DNA of 64,000 bases from Bacteroides sp. (GCA_015060705.1 SUXY01000002.1:1-64000); one strand, 5' to 3'. Shown: positions 1 through 10,021, counted from the first letter of the stretch. Numbers and translations: made by a program. The notes: generated by a model from the letters alone, not told the origin.

Positions 1-111
1 GTAGCGATCCGTTCCGTTCAGAAGAAGGTCTTGAAGGCCGTGAAGAATGGCGAGTCTACGGTCACTATCGTGGAGGAGGAAGAAGACTCTACTGAAGAAG
101 GAACCGTTTAA
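1..111 (+). CDS. C-terminal fragment of an unidentified protein with an acidic tail (truncated by window start)
   Basis: Open frame from base 1 to TAA at 109-111: VAIRSVQKKVLKAVKNGESTVTIVEEEEDSTEEGTV*. Position just before a smalltalk-like gene hints at an HU-like DNA-binding protein, but the fragment alone does not show that. Confidence 0.5.
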   Translation, partial: VAIRSVQKKVLKAVKNGESTVTIVEEEEDSTEEGTV

Positions 112-130
112 TGGATTCTCCACCGGTAAT

Positions 131-219
131 TGTCATTCAGAACGGAACGTAGTGGAGTGAAGAATCTCGGTGACACCCACTATATGCATTCGAGATTCTT
201 CGCTTCGCTCTGAATGACA
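131..219. repeat. Dispersed palindromic intergenic repeat, copy 1
   Basis: tgtcattcag...gaatctcgg...cgagattcttcgcttcgctctgaatgaca; ends and centre are inverted complements; same family as 2996, 5744, 8190, 46646. Confidence 0.9.
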
Positions 220-296
220 ACATGGGGAGAAGAATGACAAAAAGGGGAAAAAATGTCTAAAAACTAATCACTAACCCAAACTAAAACTAACACAAC

Positions 297-401
297 ATGG
301 AAACAAACAAATCTATCTGGAGCAAAATTCTCCACATCGCTATCACAATTTTAACCGCTATCGCAACCACTTTTGGTGTTTCGTCTTGTATGGGAGTATA
401 A
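297..401 (+). CDS. Smalltalk-like small hydrophobic peptide (34 aa)
   Basis: METNKSIWSKILHIAITILTAIATTFGVSSCMGV*; resembles the small Bacteroides 'smalltalk protein' pattern (charged N-term, one hydrophobic segment, T(A)IATT.GV.SCM end). Below the ORF-track length cutoff. Confidence 0.75.
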   Translation: METNKSIWSKILHIAITILTAIATTFGVSSCMGV

Positions 402-405
402 AATG

Positions 406-1275
406 CTATTCTTCCACTTCCGGTAACTGCAAACGATTCAGTTCCTGCAAAGAGCCATTGAAGACGTTCAAATCGACTTTTTCTTCGATGCCTGGTAGCG
501 TACCCACATCGGTATGCTGCCAGAACTTCCAATCGCCTTCGTAACGGACGGAATCTACATAATAGTGGGCAATCCAATACGGATAGGTATTGAATACGGA
601 ATCGTTCAAGTAACGGGTCTTAAACTTATAAGATGCATAAATGATGGGCTTTACCCCATAGTGGTTCTCCACTTTCCGAAGCCATAGTTTCAAATCGGAC
701 TGCAATTTCTTCATGTCCTTGCCTTTCTTCTCAATGTCCAGTACGGGGGGCAAGTCGCCCGGTTCCAGCTTCACCGACTGGATGAAAAAATCGGCTTGCT
801 TGTTGGCATCGGTCTTGGGATTGTAGAAATGATAGGCCCCGCGAATAAATCCATGAGCACGGGCAGAATCGAAATTGGCTGTAAAGCGGTCGTCCGAATA
901 GTCGCCCCCTTCGGTGGCCTTCATAAAGATAAACTGGATCGGGAATTGTCCTTGACGGGTCTGCTCCAGCATCTTCCAGTTGATATCTCCCTGATAGTGG
1001 GATACATCGATGCCATGTACCTGATAGCCCGACGGCATACAGATACCATAACCTTTCAACCCGTAACAGGGCTTCCAACGATAGGCATACGGACGGATAA
1101 AGAAATAATAGAAACCCGATACAAAGACGATAATCACAAGTACATACAGGAGATACCTCACCCAGGTAGGTATCTCCTTCTGTACAGATTTCTTTGCCTT
1201 ACGCTTGGACGGAGTACGTTTGGGCGCAGGCTTTTTGGTCGTTTTCTTTGCGATAGGTTTCTTTTCTTTTACCAT
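406..1275 (-). CDS. Glycoside hydrolase family 25 (lysozyme/muramidase-like), membrane-anchored
   Basis: Lys/Pro-rich N-term, TM segment, then GIDVSHYQGDINW...FIFMKATEGGDYSDDRF...ARAHGFIRGAYHFY...PVLDIE typical of GH25. Confidence 0.9.
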   Translation of the reverse strand: MVKEKKPIAKKTTKKPAPKRTPSKRKAKKSVQKEIPTWVRYLLYVLVIIVFVSGFYYFFIRPYAYRWKPCYGLKGYGICMPSGYQVHGIDVSHYQGDINWKMLEQTRQGQFPIQFIFMKATEGGDYSDDRFTANFDSARAHGFIRGAYHFYNPKTDANKQADFFIQSVKLEPGDLPPVLDIEKKGKDMKKLQSDLKLWLRKVENHYGVKPIIYASYKFKTRYLNDSVFNTYPYWIAHYYVDSVRYEGDWKFWQHTDVGTLPGIEEKVDLNVFNGSLQELNRLQLPEVEE

Positions 1276-1290
1276 TCTTTTGAGATTGGT

Positions 1291-2973
1291 TTACTTCTTC
1301 GAAGCCTTTACCCATTCTACATAGATGCCCGGATTATCATTGGCCGGACAAGCCATGAAATGGGCATAACTGATGCCATGAACGGTCGGTCGCTTCAAAT
1401 TGAGGCGCAAGTTACGCTTTTTTCCGTCAACTTGTATGCGTGCCGGAGCATTCTTTTTGGTCAAATCCCAAGAAATCGTTACTTCATGCCATTTGTCATC
1501 GCGAATCCCCAACTGTTTTCGGTCCAGTTTCACTTCGTACATGCATTCATGACGGGCCACGATATCCGACGGATTCATCCAGCGGTCATTCAAGACCAAA
1601 TAGACTTCTTCACTTCCTTGTGGAAGGCGGATGCTGGTTTGGAATGTACCTTGTTGCATGTTCGGGAAATTCCATACAGCTCCACGGATATCGGATACCA
1701 GCGAGGCATCGGCCTTGTATTTCAAGTGCAACATCTGCTTGCCTTCCTTATCGGCATGCGGCAAAGCTTCGCAACCGGCAATACGATTGTATGAACAATG
1801 TCCCTTAATACCTTTTATATAATTGAATACGGTCCATTGGTTCAGTCCGTCCGAGAAATCGTTGAAACGTTCGGTTTCATACAGCCAATCGACATCGAAC
1901 AGCATCATCGAGCGGAAGGTTTCATGTTGTCCGATAGATGCGAGGATTTTACCCGGTGCCACTTCCACCATTTGTGCCTGATGGGTGCTTCGGTCCATAC
2001 CCTTTCCTGCATATTCGGCTTCGTTGCGCTTCGGTGTGAGATAGAGTTCACGGAAACCAATCCAGGTCTTGCCGTCGTCTTCCGAAATGGCTACGTGAGT
2101 AACATCGCGATTGGTAAACACATCGTCCCACACCCCATTGGCGGTTTCCATTTCGGGTAGCGGAGTGGTGTTGCACCAAAAGAAGAGCAAGCGTCCGTCT
2201 TCCAATCGGTTCATGGTAGGCATGGTGATGGTGCCATAGAAAGGCGAAGGACGGGTTTCGCTCCAAGTGAGCCCACCATCTTCGGAGAATGCTTCGTAGT
2301 GATAATCCAGGGATGTACGCATGATCATCCATAGCTTTCCGTCGTTCAGTTCGATGACGGTTGGTTCTACGGCACCATGATTCCAACGGATACCTTTGTG
2401 GAAACCACCCTTTTCATGATTCGGAGTAGTCACGATGTTGGAGCGTGTCCATGTCAAGCCATCGTCATCCGATACATAGGTATAACATCCTTTGGGAGTG
2501 ACATCACCATGGGCAGCGACTACGATACGTTTCCCTCCTTTAATAAATATAGGTGGCTTGACCATGATGGAATTGGTATCGGCTATCTTGATAATGGAAC
2601 GACCACCATTGAGTCCTCCTTCGGTACGGATGCAATAAACACCCATACCCGGCATGTGAGTCACGCGGATGTATTCCTTACTAATCGGACTTTGACGGTC
2701 GGCAAAAGGCATTCCCACCGGAATATTTACACGCTTCCATGTCAAACCATTGTCCTTGCTGGACAGGTAGAAATTGCCCGGTACCGCTTGCTCACCGAAG
2801 TTATAATGACGGATTTCACCCGTTTCCAGTCTGGACAAACCGATATAGGCATCCGATGGTGGAGTCCCTACCCTTACCGGTGCGAAGATGGAATCGATAG
2901 TGGATGGGATGTGCTGGGCTTGTACACTCAATGAAGCACAGATCAATGCGGTTGATAATAGATGTTTTTTCAT
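1291..2973 (-). CDS. Sialidase-fold (BNR/Asp-box) secreted protein
   Basis: Signal peptide MKKHLLSTALICASLSVQAQ; Asp-box-like repeats SSKDNGLTW, SDDDGLTW, SEDGGLTW, SEDDGKTW. Confidence 0.75.
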   Translation of the reverse strand: MKKHLLSTALICASLSVQAQHIPSTIDSIFAPVRVGTPPSDAYIGLSRLETGEIRHYNFGEQAVPGNFYLSSKDNGLTWKRVNIPVGMPFADRQSPISKEYIRVTHMPGMGVYCIRTEGGLNGGRSIIKIADTNSIMVKPPIFIKGGKRIVVAAHGDVTPKGCYTYVSDDDGLTWTRSNIVTTPNHEKGGFHKGIRWNHGAVEPTVIELNDGKLWMIMRTSLDYHYEAFSEDGGLTWSETRPSPFYGTITMPTMNRLEDGRLLFFWCNTTPLPEMETANGVWDDVFTNRDVTHVAISEDDGKTWIGFRELYLTPKRNEAEYAGKGMDRSTHQAQMVEVAPGKILASIGQHETFRSMMLFDVDWLYETERFNDFSDGLNQWTVFNYIKGIKGHCSYNRIAGCEALPHADKEGKQMLHLKYKADASLVSDIRGAVWNFPNMQQGTFQTSIRLPQGSEEVYLVLNDRWMNPSDIVARHECMYEVKLDRKQLGIRDDKWHEVTISWDLTKKNAPARIQVDGKKRNLRLNLKRPTVHGISYAHFMACPANDNPGIYVEWVKASKK

Positions 2974-2995
2974 AGTATATTCAGAAAAAAGAAAA

Positions 2996-3080
2996 TGTCA
3001 TTCAGATGACCGAAGGGAGGAAGAATCTCGATAACACAAAGTGAATGCAACCGAGATTCTTCGCTTCGCTCTGAATGACA
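2996..3080. repeat. Dispersed palindromic intergenic repeat, copy 2
   Basis: tgtcattcagatgaccgaagggaggaagaatctcg...cgagattcttcgcttcgctctgaatgaca. Confidence 0.9.
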
Positions 3081-3110
3081 TCTAGGGATTGATATAATCG
3101 CCTATTCTAA

Positions 3111-4754
3111 TTACTTAGCTTGTTCCAACTGCAAAGTCTTAGTCGGTTCATCGCATACTTCAGTTGGACCGAAGTACTGGATAGGACCCGGATATACATA
3201 AGCAGTTTCCTTAGCCCATGCTTCGCGGTTAGCAGCGAACTTCTTGAATGGAGCACCGTCCAACTTCACGAGAGCCTTCTGGATAACCGGCTTCATTTCA
3301 CCGTGACGACGTTCCATGTTCATCATCATTGTGATAGGCACACCACCTGCAATCCATTCAGCAGCAGGAGCAGTTGTATTACGAACTGAAGACATGTAAC
3401 CAGTCTTACCGTTAGCAATCAACATAGAAGCTGTGTAACCCAAAGAGTAGCAGTAGTCAGCGTCGAAGTTAGATGGAGCAGCGCAACGGCCTTCGTAACC
3501 GAAGAAGTGGTGTTGAGCACCGAACTTACCATTATACTTGCCTTCTTCCTTCCATGCAGCCAACTTAGTAGCAACCATTTCAGACAACAACTTTTCTGTT
3601 TCGATCAAAGATACCTGTACGTTACCGTGTGGGTCGCGGTCGAGTGACAACTGACGAGCAACGCCTTCTGGCAATGAAGCATAGATAGCAGAGTTTTCAG
3701 CAGACAAGTGCTTGATGATATATTCACGTTGTTGTGACTTCTTAACCATTGCAAATTCTTCGCCGTTGTGAGCCAAGAAATCGTTCAATTCAGCGATCAA
3801 ACGCTTCATAGCCGGGATGAATTCGATCAAGCCTTCCGGAATCAATACAGTACCGAAGTTGTTACCATCAGCTGCACGGTCAGCAATTACCTGAGCAATG
3901 TAAGTAACTACATCGTCCAAAGACATTTCCTTAGCTTCTACTTCTTCTGATACAATACAGATGTTCGGCTGAACTTGCAAAGCACATTCCAAAGCAATGT
4001 GAGAAGCTGAACGACCCATCAACTTGATGAAGTGCCAGTACTTGCGAGCTGAGTTACAGTCACGTTGGATGTTACCGATAACTTCAGCATAAGTCTTACA
4101 AGCAGTATCGAAACCGAATGATGTTTCAATCATTTCGTTCTTCAAGTCACCGTCGATAGTCTTCGGACAACCGATTACCTGCACACCGTAGTTCTTAGCT
4201 GCATAGTATTCAGCCAATACACAAGCGTTAGTATTAGAGTCGTCACCACCGATAATTACTAATGCCTTGATACCCAATTCCTTGATGATTTCATAACCCT
4301 TTTCGAATTGTTCTTCCTTTTCCAGCTTAGTACGGCCAGAACCGATGATATCGAAACCACCAGTATTGCGGTATTCGTCAATGATTTCAGCTGTCAATTC
4401 CTTGTAGTTATGGTCTACCAAACCACCAGGACCCAAGATGAAGCCATAAAGCTTGCTGTCAGCGTTCAACTTCTTGATACCATCGAACAAACCAGAAATT
4501 ACGTTATGACCACCAGGAGCCTGACCACCTGACAAGATAACGCCCACGTTGATAGCCGGGAATGCAGGAGCTTCACCTTCTACGAACTGGATCAACGGCA
4601 TACCGTATGTGTTAGGGAACAAAGCCTTGATAGCTTCTTGGTCAGCAACAGATTGAGTTGGTTCACCTTCCTTTGCTACTACAGCACCTTTCAATGCTTG
4701 AGGAAGTTTTGGCTGATAAGCAGCACGAGCAATTTGCAATGCACTTTTTGTCAT
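3111..4754 (-). CDS. pfp: Diphosphate--fructose-6-phosphate 1-phosphotransferase (PPi-dependent PFK)
   Basis: 547 aa; [46 protein letters not shown] motifs of long PPi-PFK. Confidence 0.95.
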   Translation of the reverse strand: MTKSALQIARAAYQPKLPQALKGAVVAKEGEPTQSVADQEAIKALFPNTYGMPLIQFVEGEAPAFPAINVGVILSGGQAPGGHNVISGLFDGIKKLNADSKLYGFILGPGGLVDHNYKELTAEIIDEYRNTGGFDIIGSGRTKLEKEEQFEKGYEIIKELGIKALVIIGGDDSNTNACVLAEYYAAKNYGVQVIGCPKTIDGDLKNEMIETSFGFDTACKTYAEVIGNIQRDCNSARKYWHFIKLMGRSASHIALECALQVQPNICIVSEEVEAKEMSLDDVVTYIAQVIADRAADGNNFGTVLIPEGLIEFIPAMKRLIAELNDFLAHNGEEFAMVKKSQQREYIIKHLSAENSAIYASLPEGVARQLSLDRDPHGNVQVSLIETEKLLSEMVATKLAAWKEEGKYNGKFGAQHHFFGYEGRCAAPSNFDADYCYSLGYTASMLIANGKTGYMSSVRNTTAPAAEWIAGGVPITMMMNMERRHGEMKPVIQKALVKLDGAPFKKFAANREAWAKETAYVYPGPIQYFGPTEVCDEPTKTLQLEQAK

Positions 4755-4903
4755 AATATTAATGTATTATTTAAATAATATATAAATTCATACGTTCACT
4801 TCTGCAAATTTCGTTCTTTTTTTGGAAATATGAAAACGTATACAAATAAAAATGCTATCTTTACAGCGAAAATAAATCACATATTAACTTAAAACATTGA
4901 ATT

Positions 4904-5146
4904 ATGGCAAGCAGAAGAAAATTGAAGAAACAAATTTCTTATATAGCCGGTGACTTGTTCCTGGCCAGTTTGGTAGAAGGTGTGAACCGTGAAGCTATTG
5001 TAGAAGCAATCCACAACGTATTGGCACTCATTCCACGCATCAGCCACACCCAACCGGGCAACGTAAAGGGATACTACAAGAAGTTGCACGAAGACTTGAA
5101 CAAGGAAATTCAAGTGGTATCTGACGAATTGAACAAAACCGCTTAA
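4904..5146 (+). CDS. Conserved small protein of unknown function (80 aa)
   Basis: Clean ORF with its own upstream AT-rich promoter region; Met start followed by Lys/Arg-rich N-term. Confidence 0.7.
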   Translation: MASRRKLKKQISYIAGDLFLASLVEGVNREAIVEAIHNVLALIPRISHTQPGNVKGYYKKLHEDLNKEIQVVSDELNKTA

Positions 5147-5157
5147 TAAACCTGCTT

Positions 5158-5715
5158 ATGAAAAAAGCTCTTTTCGGCTTTATATATCATAAGGTATTAG
5201 GATGGAAAAGCGTGGTGAATGTACCCGATTTCGACAAATGCATCATCTGTGCAGCTCCTCATACCTCCAATTGGGACTTATTCATCGGCAAGCTCTTCTA
5301 TGGAGCCATCGGCCGGGATGCAGGTTTCATGATGAAGAAAGACTGGTTCTTCTGGCCACTTGGACCTATCTTCCGATGGATGGGCGGCATACCGGTATAC
5401 CGCGACAAAAAGACTTCGCTGGTGGACAATGTCATCCAGTTGGCCCAAAAAAGCGAAAAGTTCCATCTAGCCATTACACCGGAGGCTACCCGCAAGGTCA
5501 ATCCTAATTGGAAACGCGGATTCTATTTCATCGCCAAGGGAGCAGGTATTCCCATCGTACTGGCCGGCATTGATTTCTCGAAGAAGACCATCACTCTGGG
5601 AAAGGTATTCACCCCAACAGACGACATTGAAAAGGATATGCGGGAAATAAAGCTATTCTTCAAGGATTTCAAGGGTAAGCATCCAGAAAATTTCTCGATT
5701 GGGGATGCAGAATAA
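5158..5715 (+). CDS. 1-acyl-sn-glycerol-3-phosphate acyltransferase-like protein
   Basis: APHTSNWDLF (HxxxxD-type) and TPEATRKVNPNWKRGFYFIAKGAGIPI. Confidence 0.85.
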   Translation: MKKALFGFIYHKVLGWKSVVNVPDFDKCIICAAPHTSNWDLFIGKLFYGAIGRDAGFMMKKDWFFWPLGPIFRWMGGIPVYRDKKTSLVDNVIQLAQKSEKFHLAITPEATRKVNPNWKRGFYFIAKGAGIPIVLAGIDFSKKTITLGKVFTPTDDIEKDMREIKLFFKDFKGKHPENFSIGDAE

Positions 5716-5743
5716 TCCAGAATCCTATATCGACTAAGACATT

Positions 5744-5828
5744 TGTCATCCAGAGCGTAGCGAAGGATCTCGAACACACATGATGAATTCGAGATTCTTC
5801 GCTACACTTTGTTTCGCTCTGAATGGCA
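5744..5828. repeat. Dispersed palindromic intergenic repeat, copy 3
   Basis: tgtcatccagagcgtagcgaaggatctcg...cgagattcttcgct...cgctctgaatggca. Confidence 0.85.
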
Positions 5829-5888
5829 AATACATGTGACATCCTACAAAATAATCACATAATATTCTTTTTTTCTATCTTTTTATTA

Positions 5889-5896
5889 TATCTTTG
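5889..5896 (+). promoter_or_regulatory. Bacteroides-type -7 box (TATCTTTG)
   Basis: TATCTTTG about 36 nt upstream of the ATG at 5932; matches TAnnTTTG consensus. Confidence 0.65.
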
Positions 5897-5931
5897 CGCC
5901 TTTCAAAGAAAAATAATAATAAAACAACCAT

Positions 5932-6510
5932 ATGGACAACACTAGAATTGTAGGTGAAAAGATTAAATCGCTCCGCGAAACCAAGCAAATCAGCATAGCG
6001 GAACTGGCCGAACGTACCGGATTGGCCGAAGAACAAATCGAACGTATTGAAAACAATGTGGACATTCCTTCATTGGCTCCACTGATCAAGATAGCACGTG
6101 CCCTCGGTGTACGTTTGGGTACTTTTTTGGACGATCAGGACGAAGTGGGTGCTGTAATCAGCCGCAAGCAGGATACTACCCAAGCTACCATCAGCTTCTC
6201 CAATAACGCCATGAATGCACGTACTCACATGCATTACCAATCTTTGTCAAAATCGAAGGCAGACCGTCACATGGAGCCATTCATCATCGACATCGAAGCT
6301 ACCGATGAAACCAAATACGAAGTTTCTTCTCACGAAGGCGAAGAATTTATCTATGTCATGGAAGGTGTCGTAGAAATTGCCTACGGTAAGAAGAACCACA
6401 TCATTGAAGCTGGCGACAGCATCTATTATGATTCTATCGTACCTCATCACGTACACGGTTATCAAGGACAAGCTGCCAAGATTTTGGCTGTAGTATATAC
6501 TCCAATCTAA
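5932..6510 (+). CDS. XRE-family HTH regulator with C-terminal cupin domain
   Basis: GEKIKSLRETKQISIAELAERTGLAEEQIERIEN HTH; C-term HEGEEFIYVMEGVVEIAYG...IEAGDSIYYDSIVPHHV cupin. Confidence 0.92.
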   Translation: MDNTRIVGEKIKSLRETKQISIAELAERTGLAEEQIERIENNVDIPSLAPLIKIARALGVRLGTFLDDQDEVGAVISRKQDTTQATISFSNNAMNARTHMHYQSLSKSKADRHMEPFIIDIEATDETKYEVSSHEGEEFIYVMEGVVEIAYGKKNHIIEAGDSIYYDSIVPHHVHGYQGQAAKILAVVYTPI

Positions 6511-6520
6511 TTGAACGCTT

Positions 6521-8179
6521 ATGAGTTTAGAATTATCTAACAGAACCCTCGGCGACTGGTTGGAGCATTGGGCGGAAACCACTCCCGACAAAGAGTATAT
6601 CGTCTATTCGGACCGCAATCTCCGATTCACTTGGAGCAAGTTCAACGAACGTGTGGACAACATGGCGAAAGGCTTGCTTTCCATCGGTGTGGAAAGAGGT
6701 ACTCACGTAGGTATTTGGGCAGGTAATGTTCCTGATTGGTTGACTTTCCTCTATGCTTGTGCCAAGATTGGTGCCGTAGCTGTTACCGTGAACACCAACT
6801 ACAAGCAAGCCGAACTGGAATATCTCTGTGAAAACTCGGACATGCATACTTTGTGTATCGTGAATGGCGATAGAGGTAGCGACGATTATGTAAACATGGT
6901 TTATACCATGCTTCCGGAATTGAAGACTTGCCAACGCGGTTATCTGAAGAGTGAACGATTCCCACGCATGAAGAATGTCATCTACATCGGTCAGGAAAAG
7001 TATCGAGGCATGTACAATACAGCCGAAATTCTTTTGTTGGGAAGCAACATTGAAGACGAAGAACTGAAAGAAGCAAAACAAAAGGTTAGTTGCCACGATG
7101 TAGTGAACATGCAATATACTTCCGGTACCACCGGTTTCCCGAAGGGGGTCATGCTTACACATTATAATATAGCCAACAACGGTTTCTTGACCGGTGAACA
7201 CATGAAGTTTACTTCTGCCGACAAGCTTTGCGTCTGCGTACCTTTGTTCCATTGCTTCGGTGTGGTATTGGCAACCATGAACTGTTTGACTCACGGTTGT
7301 ACCCAAGTCATGGTGGAACGCTTCGACCCGTTGGTGGTATTGGCATCTGTCCATAAAGAACGATGCACATCTCTTTATGGTGTACCGACCATGTTCATTG
7401 CCGAATTGAACCACCCGATGTTCGACATGTTCGACATGTCCAGCCTCCGTGTCGGTATCATGGCAGGTTCTCTCTGCCCGATTGAATTGATGCGTCAGGT
7501 AGAAGAAAAGATGTTCATGAAGGTGACCAGCGTATATGGCTTGACAGAAGCTTCACCAGGTATGACCCAAACTCGCATCGACGATTCATTCGAAGTGCGT
7601 TGTACGACCGTAGGTCATGATTATGAATTCACTGAAGTGAAGGTCATCGACCCTGAAACAGGTGAAGAATGTCCGGTAGGCGTTCAGGGTGAAATGTGTA
7701 ACCGTGGTTATAACACCATGAAAGGTTATTACAAGAACCAGCAAGCCACCGATGAAGTCATCGACAAGGACGGTTTCCTCCATTCAGGCGACTTGGGCGT
7801 GAAGGACAAGGATGGCAACTATCGCATCACCGGCCGTATCAAGGACATGATTATCCGTGGTGGTGAAAACATCTATCCACGCGAAATCGAAGAATTCCTT
7901 TATAAATTGGAAGGCATCAAGGACGTACAGGTAGCAGGTATCCCATCCAAGCGTTATGGCGAAGCTGTAGGTGCATTCATCATTCTTCACGAAGGTGTAG
8001 AAATGAACGAATTCGATGTCCGCGAGTTCTGCGAAGGCAAGATTGCCCGATACAAGATTCCGAAGTACATCTTCTTTGTCAAGGAATTCCCGATGACAGG
8101 TAGTGGCAAGATTCAGAAATACAAGCTGAAAGATGTAGGTTTGGAACTTTGCAAGAAACAAGGTATTGAAATCATATAA
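6521..8179 (+). CDS. AMP-binding acyl-CoA synthetase
   Basis: [21 protein letters not shown]-loop, [51 protein letters not shown]. Confidence 0.93.
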   Translation: MSLELSNRTLGDWLEHWAETTPDKEYIVYSDRNLRFTWSKFNERVDNMAKGLLSIGVERGTHVGIWAGNVPDWLTFLYACAKIGAVAVTVNTNYKQAELEYLCENSDMHTLCIVNGDRGSDDYVNMVYTMLPELKTCQRGYLKSERFPRMKNVIYIGQEKYRGMYNTAEILLLGSNIEDEELKEAKQKVSCHDVVNMQYTSGTTGFPKGVMLTHYNIANNGFLTGEHMKFTSADKLCVCVPLFHCFGVVLATMNCLTHGCTQVMVERFDPLVVLASVHKERCTSLYGVPTMFIAELNHPMFDMFDMSSLRVGIMAGSLCPIELMRQVEEKMFMKVTSVYGLTEASPGMTQTRIDDSFEVRCTTVGHDYEFTEVKVIDPETGEECPVGVQGEMCNRGYNTMKGYYKNQQATDEVIDKDGFLHSGDLGVKDKDGNYRITGRIKDMIIRGGENIYPREIEEFLYKLEGIKDVQVAGIPSKRYGEAVGAFIILHEGVEMNEFDVREFCEGKIARYKIPKYIFFVKEFPMTGSGKIQKYKLKDVGLELCKKQGIEII

Positions 8180-8189
8180 TACATTTTAT

Positions 8190-8274
8190 TGTCATCCAGA
8201 GCGAAGCGAAGGATCTCGGTAACATCCACGTTGATGTACACGAGATTTTTCGCTTCGCTTTGTTACGCTATGAC
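8190..8274. repeat. Dispersed palindromic intergenic repeat, copy 4 (degenerate right end)
   Basis: tgtcatccagagcgaagcgaaggatctcgg...cgagatttttcgcttcgctttgttacgctatgac. Confidence 0.8.
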
Positions 8275-8320
8275 TCTTCACTCACATTAGCATTACCATC
8301 TCAGAAGTGTTTTTCTACCT

Positions 8321-8866
8321 ACATCCCTACATTGCCTACATCAACATTGATAATCAGCGGTTTACCCATGTAGGTAACATGTAGAGAGCATGTAGGGAAC
8401 CCGTTTTTGCCTACATTTTGCCCTATTATTAACAAATCTTTGCAATAAAAGAGACCGATTTTGCCTCTTTTTGCCTAGATTCTGCCCATTTTTGATGGTT
8501 TCTTGACCATATATATCCGTATTCCAGCTATTGTGAGTGTGTGTCATAATGTATGAAAACACCTTTTATCTACATGAAAAAGCATTTTACCTACATTTTC
8601 AAGCCTTTCACTTCCGTCTGTATCTTATATTCACAATGCTTCGTCTATATATTCAAAGCATTGCGTCTATATAGACAAAGCATTACGTCTATATATTCAA
8701 AGCGCTTTGAATATAAAATAGATACTGATTATCAGTGATATACGCATATTCATATCCGATTATTCCGATATGAGTTTATATCCATGTAGGCAAAAATTTG
8801 CCTACATATTACCTACATTGGGTAACTCACTGATTATCAAAGCAGATGTAGGCATGTAGGCAAAAT
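8321..8866. repeat. Structured noncoding locus A: inverted-repeat arms of CCTACAT/ATGTAGG motifs enclosing a 3x22 bp tandem array
   Basis: Left arm 8321-8416 and right arm 8784-8866 are imperfect inverted complements (e.g. tttttgcctacat 8404-8416 vs atgtaggcaaaaa 8784-8796; ttgataatcagcggtttaccc 8347-8367 vs gggtaactcactgattatcaa 8820-8840). Confidence 0.8.
8639..8704. repeat. Three tandem 22-bp units inside locus A
   Basis: cttcgtctatatattcaaagca / ttgcgtctatatagacaaagca / ttacgtctatatattcaaagcg. Confidence 0.85.
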
Positions 8867-8972
8867 GATGAAAATAAATAAATGTTTGATATATTTAATA
8901 GATAGCTATTTGGATAATACATGTATTTGAGATGTGAGAAAATCTTTCATTTTTGGATAGGGACATCAGATG

Positions 8973-9016
8973 GAAAGTTCATTGTAACCTTCAGGCGTAA
9001 GGTAGATTGAACTTTC
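8973..9016. other. Nested hairpin
   Basis: gaaagttca (8973-8981) / tgaactttc (9008-9016), with inner acctt (8987-8991) / aaggt (8999-9003). Confidence 0.5.
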
Positions 9017-9500
9017 TGACAGCGCAAAAGTGTTTTTATTCATTTTTTATGTAAAAGAATAAGGGAAAACATTTGCTTATTTGTATTTATTTTGTAATTT
9101 TGTCAAAACAGTGCGACAGCATTTCGTTTTCAGGTAATGATGCTTAAAAATATTAAGGTTTTAGTCAATTAAGGTATTAAGGACTTCTTTCGTCCACAAT
9201 TAGTAGAAATGAAAAACATGATTCTCTACGTGACAAAACATGCTAGAGAATGATTTCAAGGGGGATATCCTATATTTTTACGATTACATCTTAATTTAGC
9301 CAAAGAATAATGCATGCTAGTGTTATTTATAACTTAACTTTGTTAACTGAATTAATCAATTAAAGTATAACCATTAAATTAAATTTAAGGTCATATTTTA
9401 CGACTGTACAAGGAAGTATAAGCAGTAAATGTCGACCGCAATTCAAAAAAAACATGGAAGAATTAATTAATAAACGATTTAACCATTGGAGGAATTTACT

Positions 9501-9956
9501 ATGGAGACAGAGAAGAAAATGGATGGTAAATATGGAAACCGGTATGGCATATTTACGCAAAAGGTAGACATCAAAGTTTTACATGATGTTATTCAGGAAG
9601 AAGTCATTCCTTGTATTACCCAAAACAATTTATGGTTTGCCGTATGGTGCGTACTCAAAGACAACAAATGCTTGTACATGGGTGTGGATCGTATCAATTT
9701 TGACCGACAAATGATTGATTGGTATGGTAATAATTACAGTTCCACTTGTCTTAATGTCTATGCGAGCACTTGCTTGGCCGAAAGAAAATGGAAAGAATGG
9801 GCAAACAAAGATGAAACAGCTTTTCCTGAGTTCGAAAGAGTACATGGAGATGCAATTGCTAGACATCGAGTCAGCATCAGAACCGTAAGAAAGATTTATA
9901 ATTTGTGTAAACGTTTTAATCCGTTAATAGAACAATGCATCAAACAAAACAATTAA
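9501..9956 (+). CDS. Hypothetical protein
   Basis: ATG at 9501 preceded by ggagg (9488-9493); track start at 9486 is an in-frame TTG. No family recognised. Confidence 0.7.
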   Translation: METEKKMDGKYGNRYGIFTQKVDIKVLHDVIQEEVIPCITQNNLWFAVWCVLKDNKCLYMGVDRINFDRQMIDWYGNNYSSTCLNVYASTCLAERKWKEWANKDETAFPEFERVHGDAIARHRVSIRTVRKIYNLCKRFNPLIEQCIKQNN

Positions 9957-9982
9957 TTATCAGTTCCGATTCATTCCTTTAT

Positions 9983-10021
9983 AACGAAGAATCAGTGACG
10001 CTACCGATTCTTCGTTTTTTT
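9983..10021 (+). terminator. Rho-independent terminator after 9501-9956 gene
   Basis: aacgaagaatc (9983-9993) / gattcttcgtt (10006-10016) followed by T-run. Confidence 0.85.

Noticed and set aside
796-1794. 332-aa plus-strand ORF
   Set aside because: Antisense to the GH25 and sialidase-fold genes.
8190-8274. Invertible promoter (phase variation) formed by the palindromic repeats
   Set aside because: Copies are downstream of genes, contain no promoter between their arms, and no invertase gene is in the window.
8362-8562. 66-aa minus-strand ORF in locus A
   Set aside because: Overlaps the repeat arm; no recognisable protein features.
8639-8704. Possible mini-CRISPR
   Set aside because: Three 22-bp units are directly adjacent with no spacers, and no cas genes are in the window; same for the array at 40659-40726.
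8553-8738. 61-aa ORF MKTPFIYMKKHFTYIFKPFTS...
   Set aside because: Composed of the tandem repeats of locus A and rich in low-complexity F/Y/I/K; overlaps the noncoding structure and lacks coding signal.
8321-8866. Retron or diversity-generating retroelement noncoding region
   Set aside because: No reverse transcriptase ORF in the window and no template/variable repeat pair seen.
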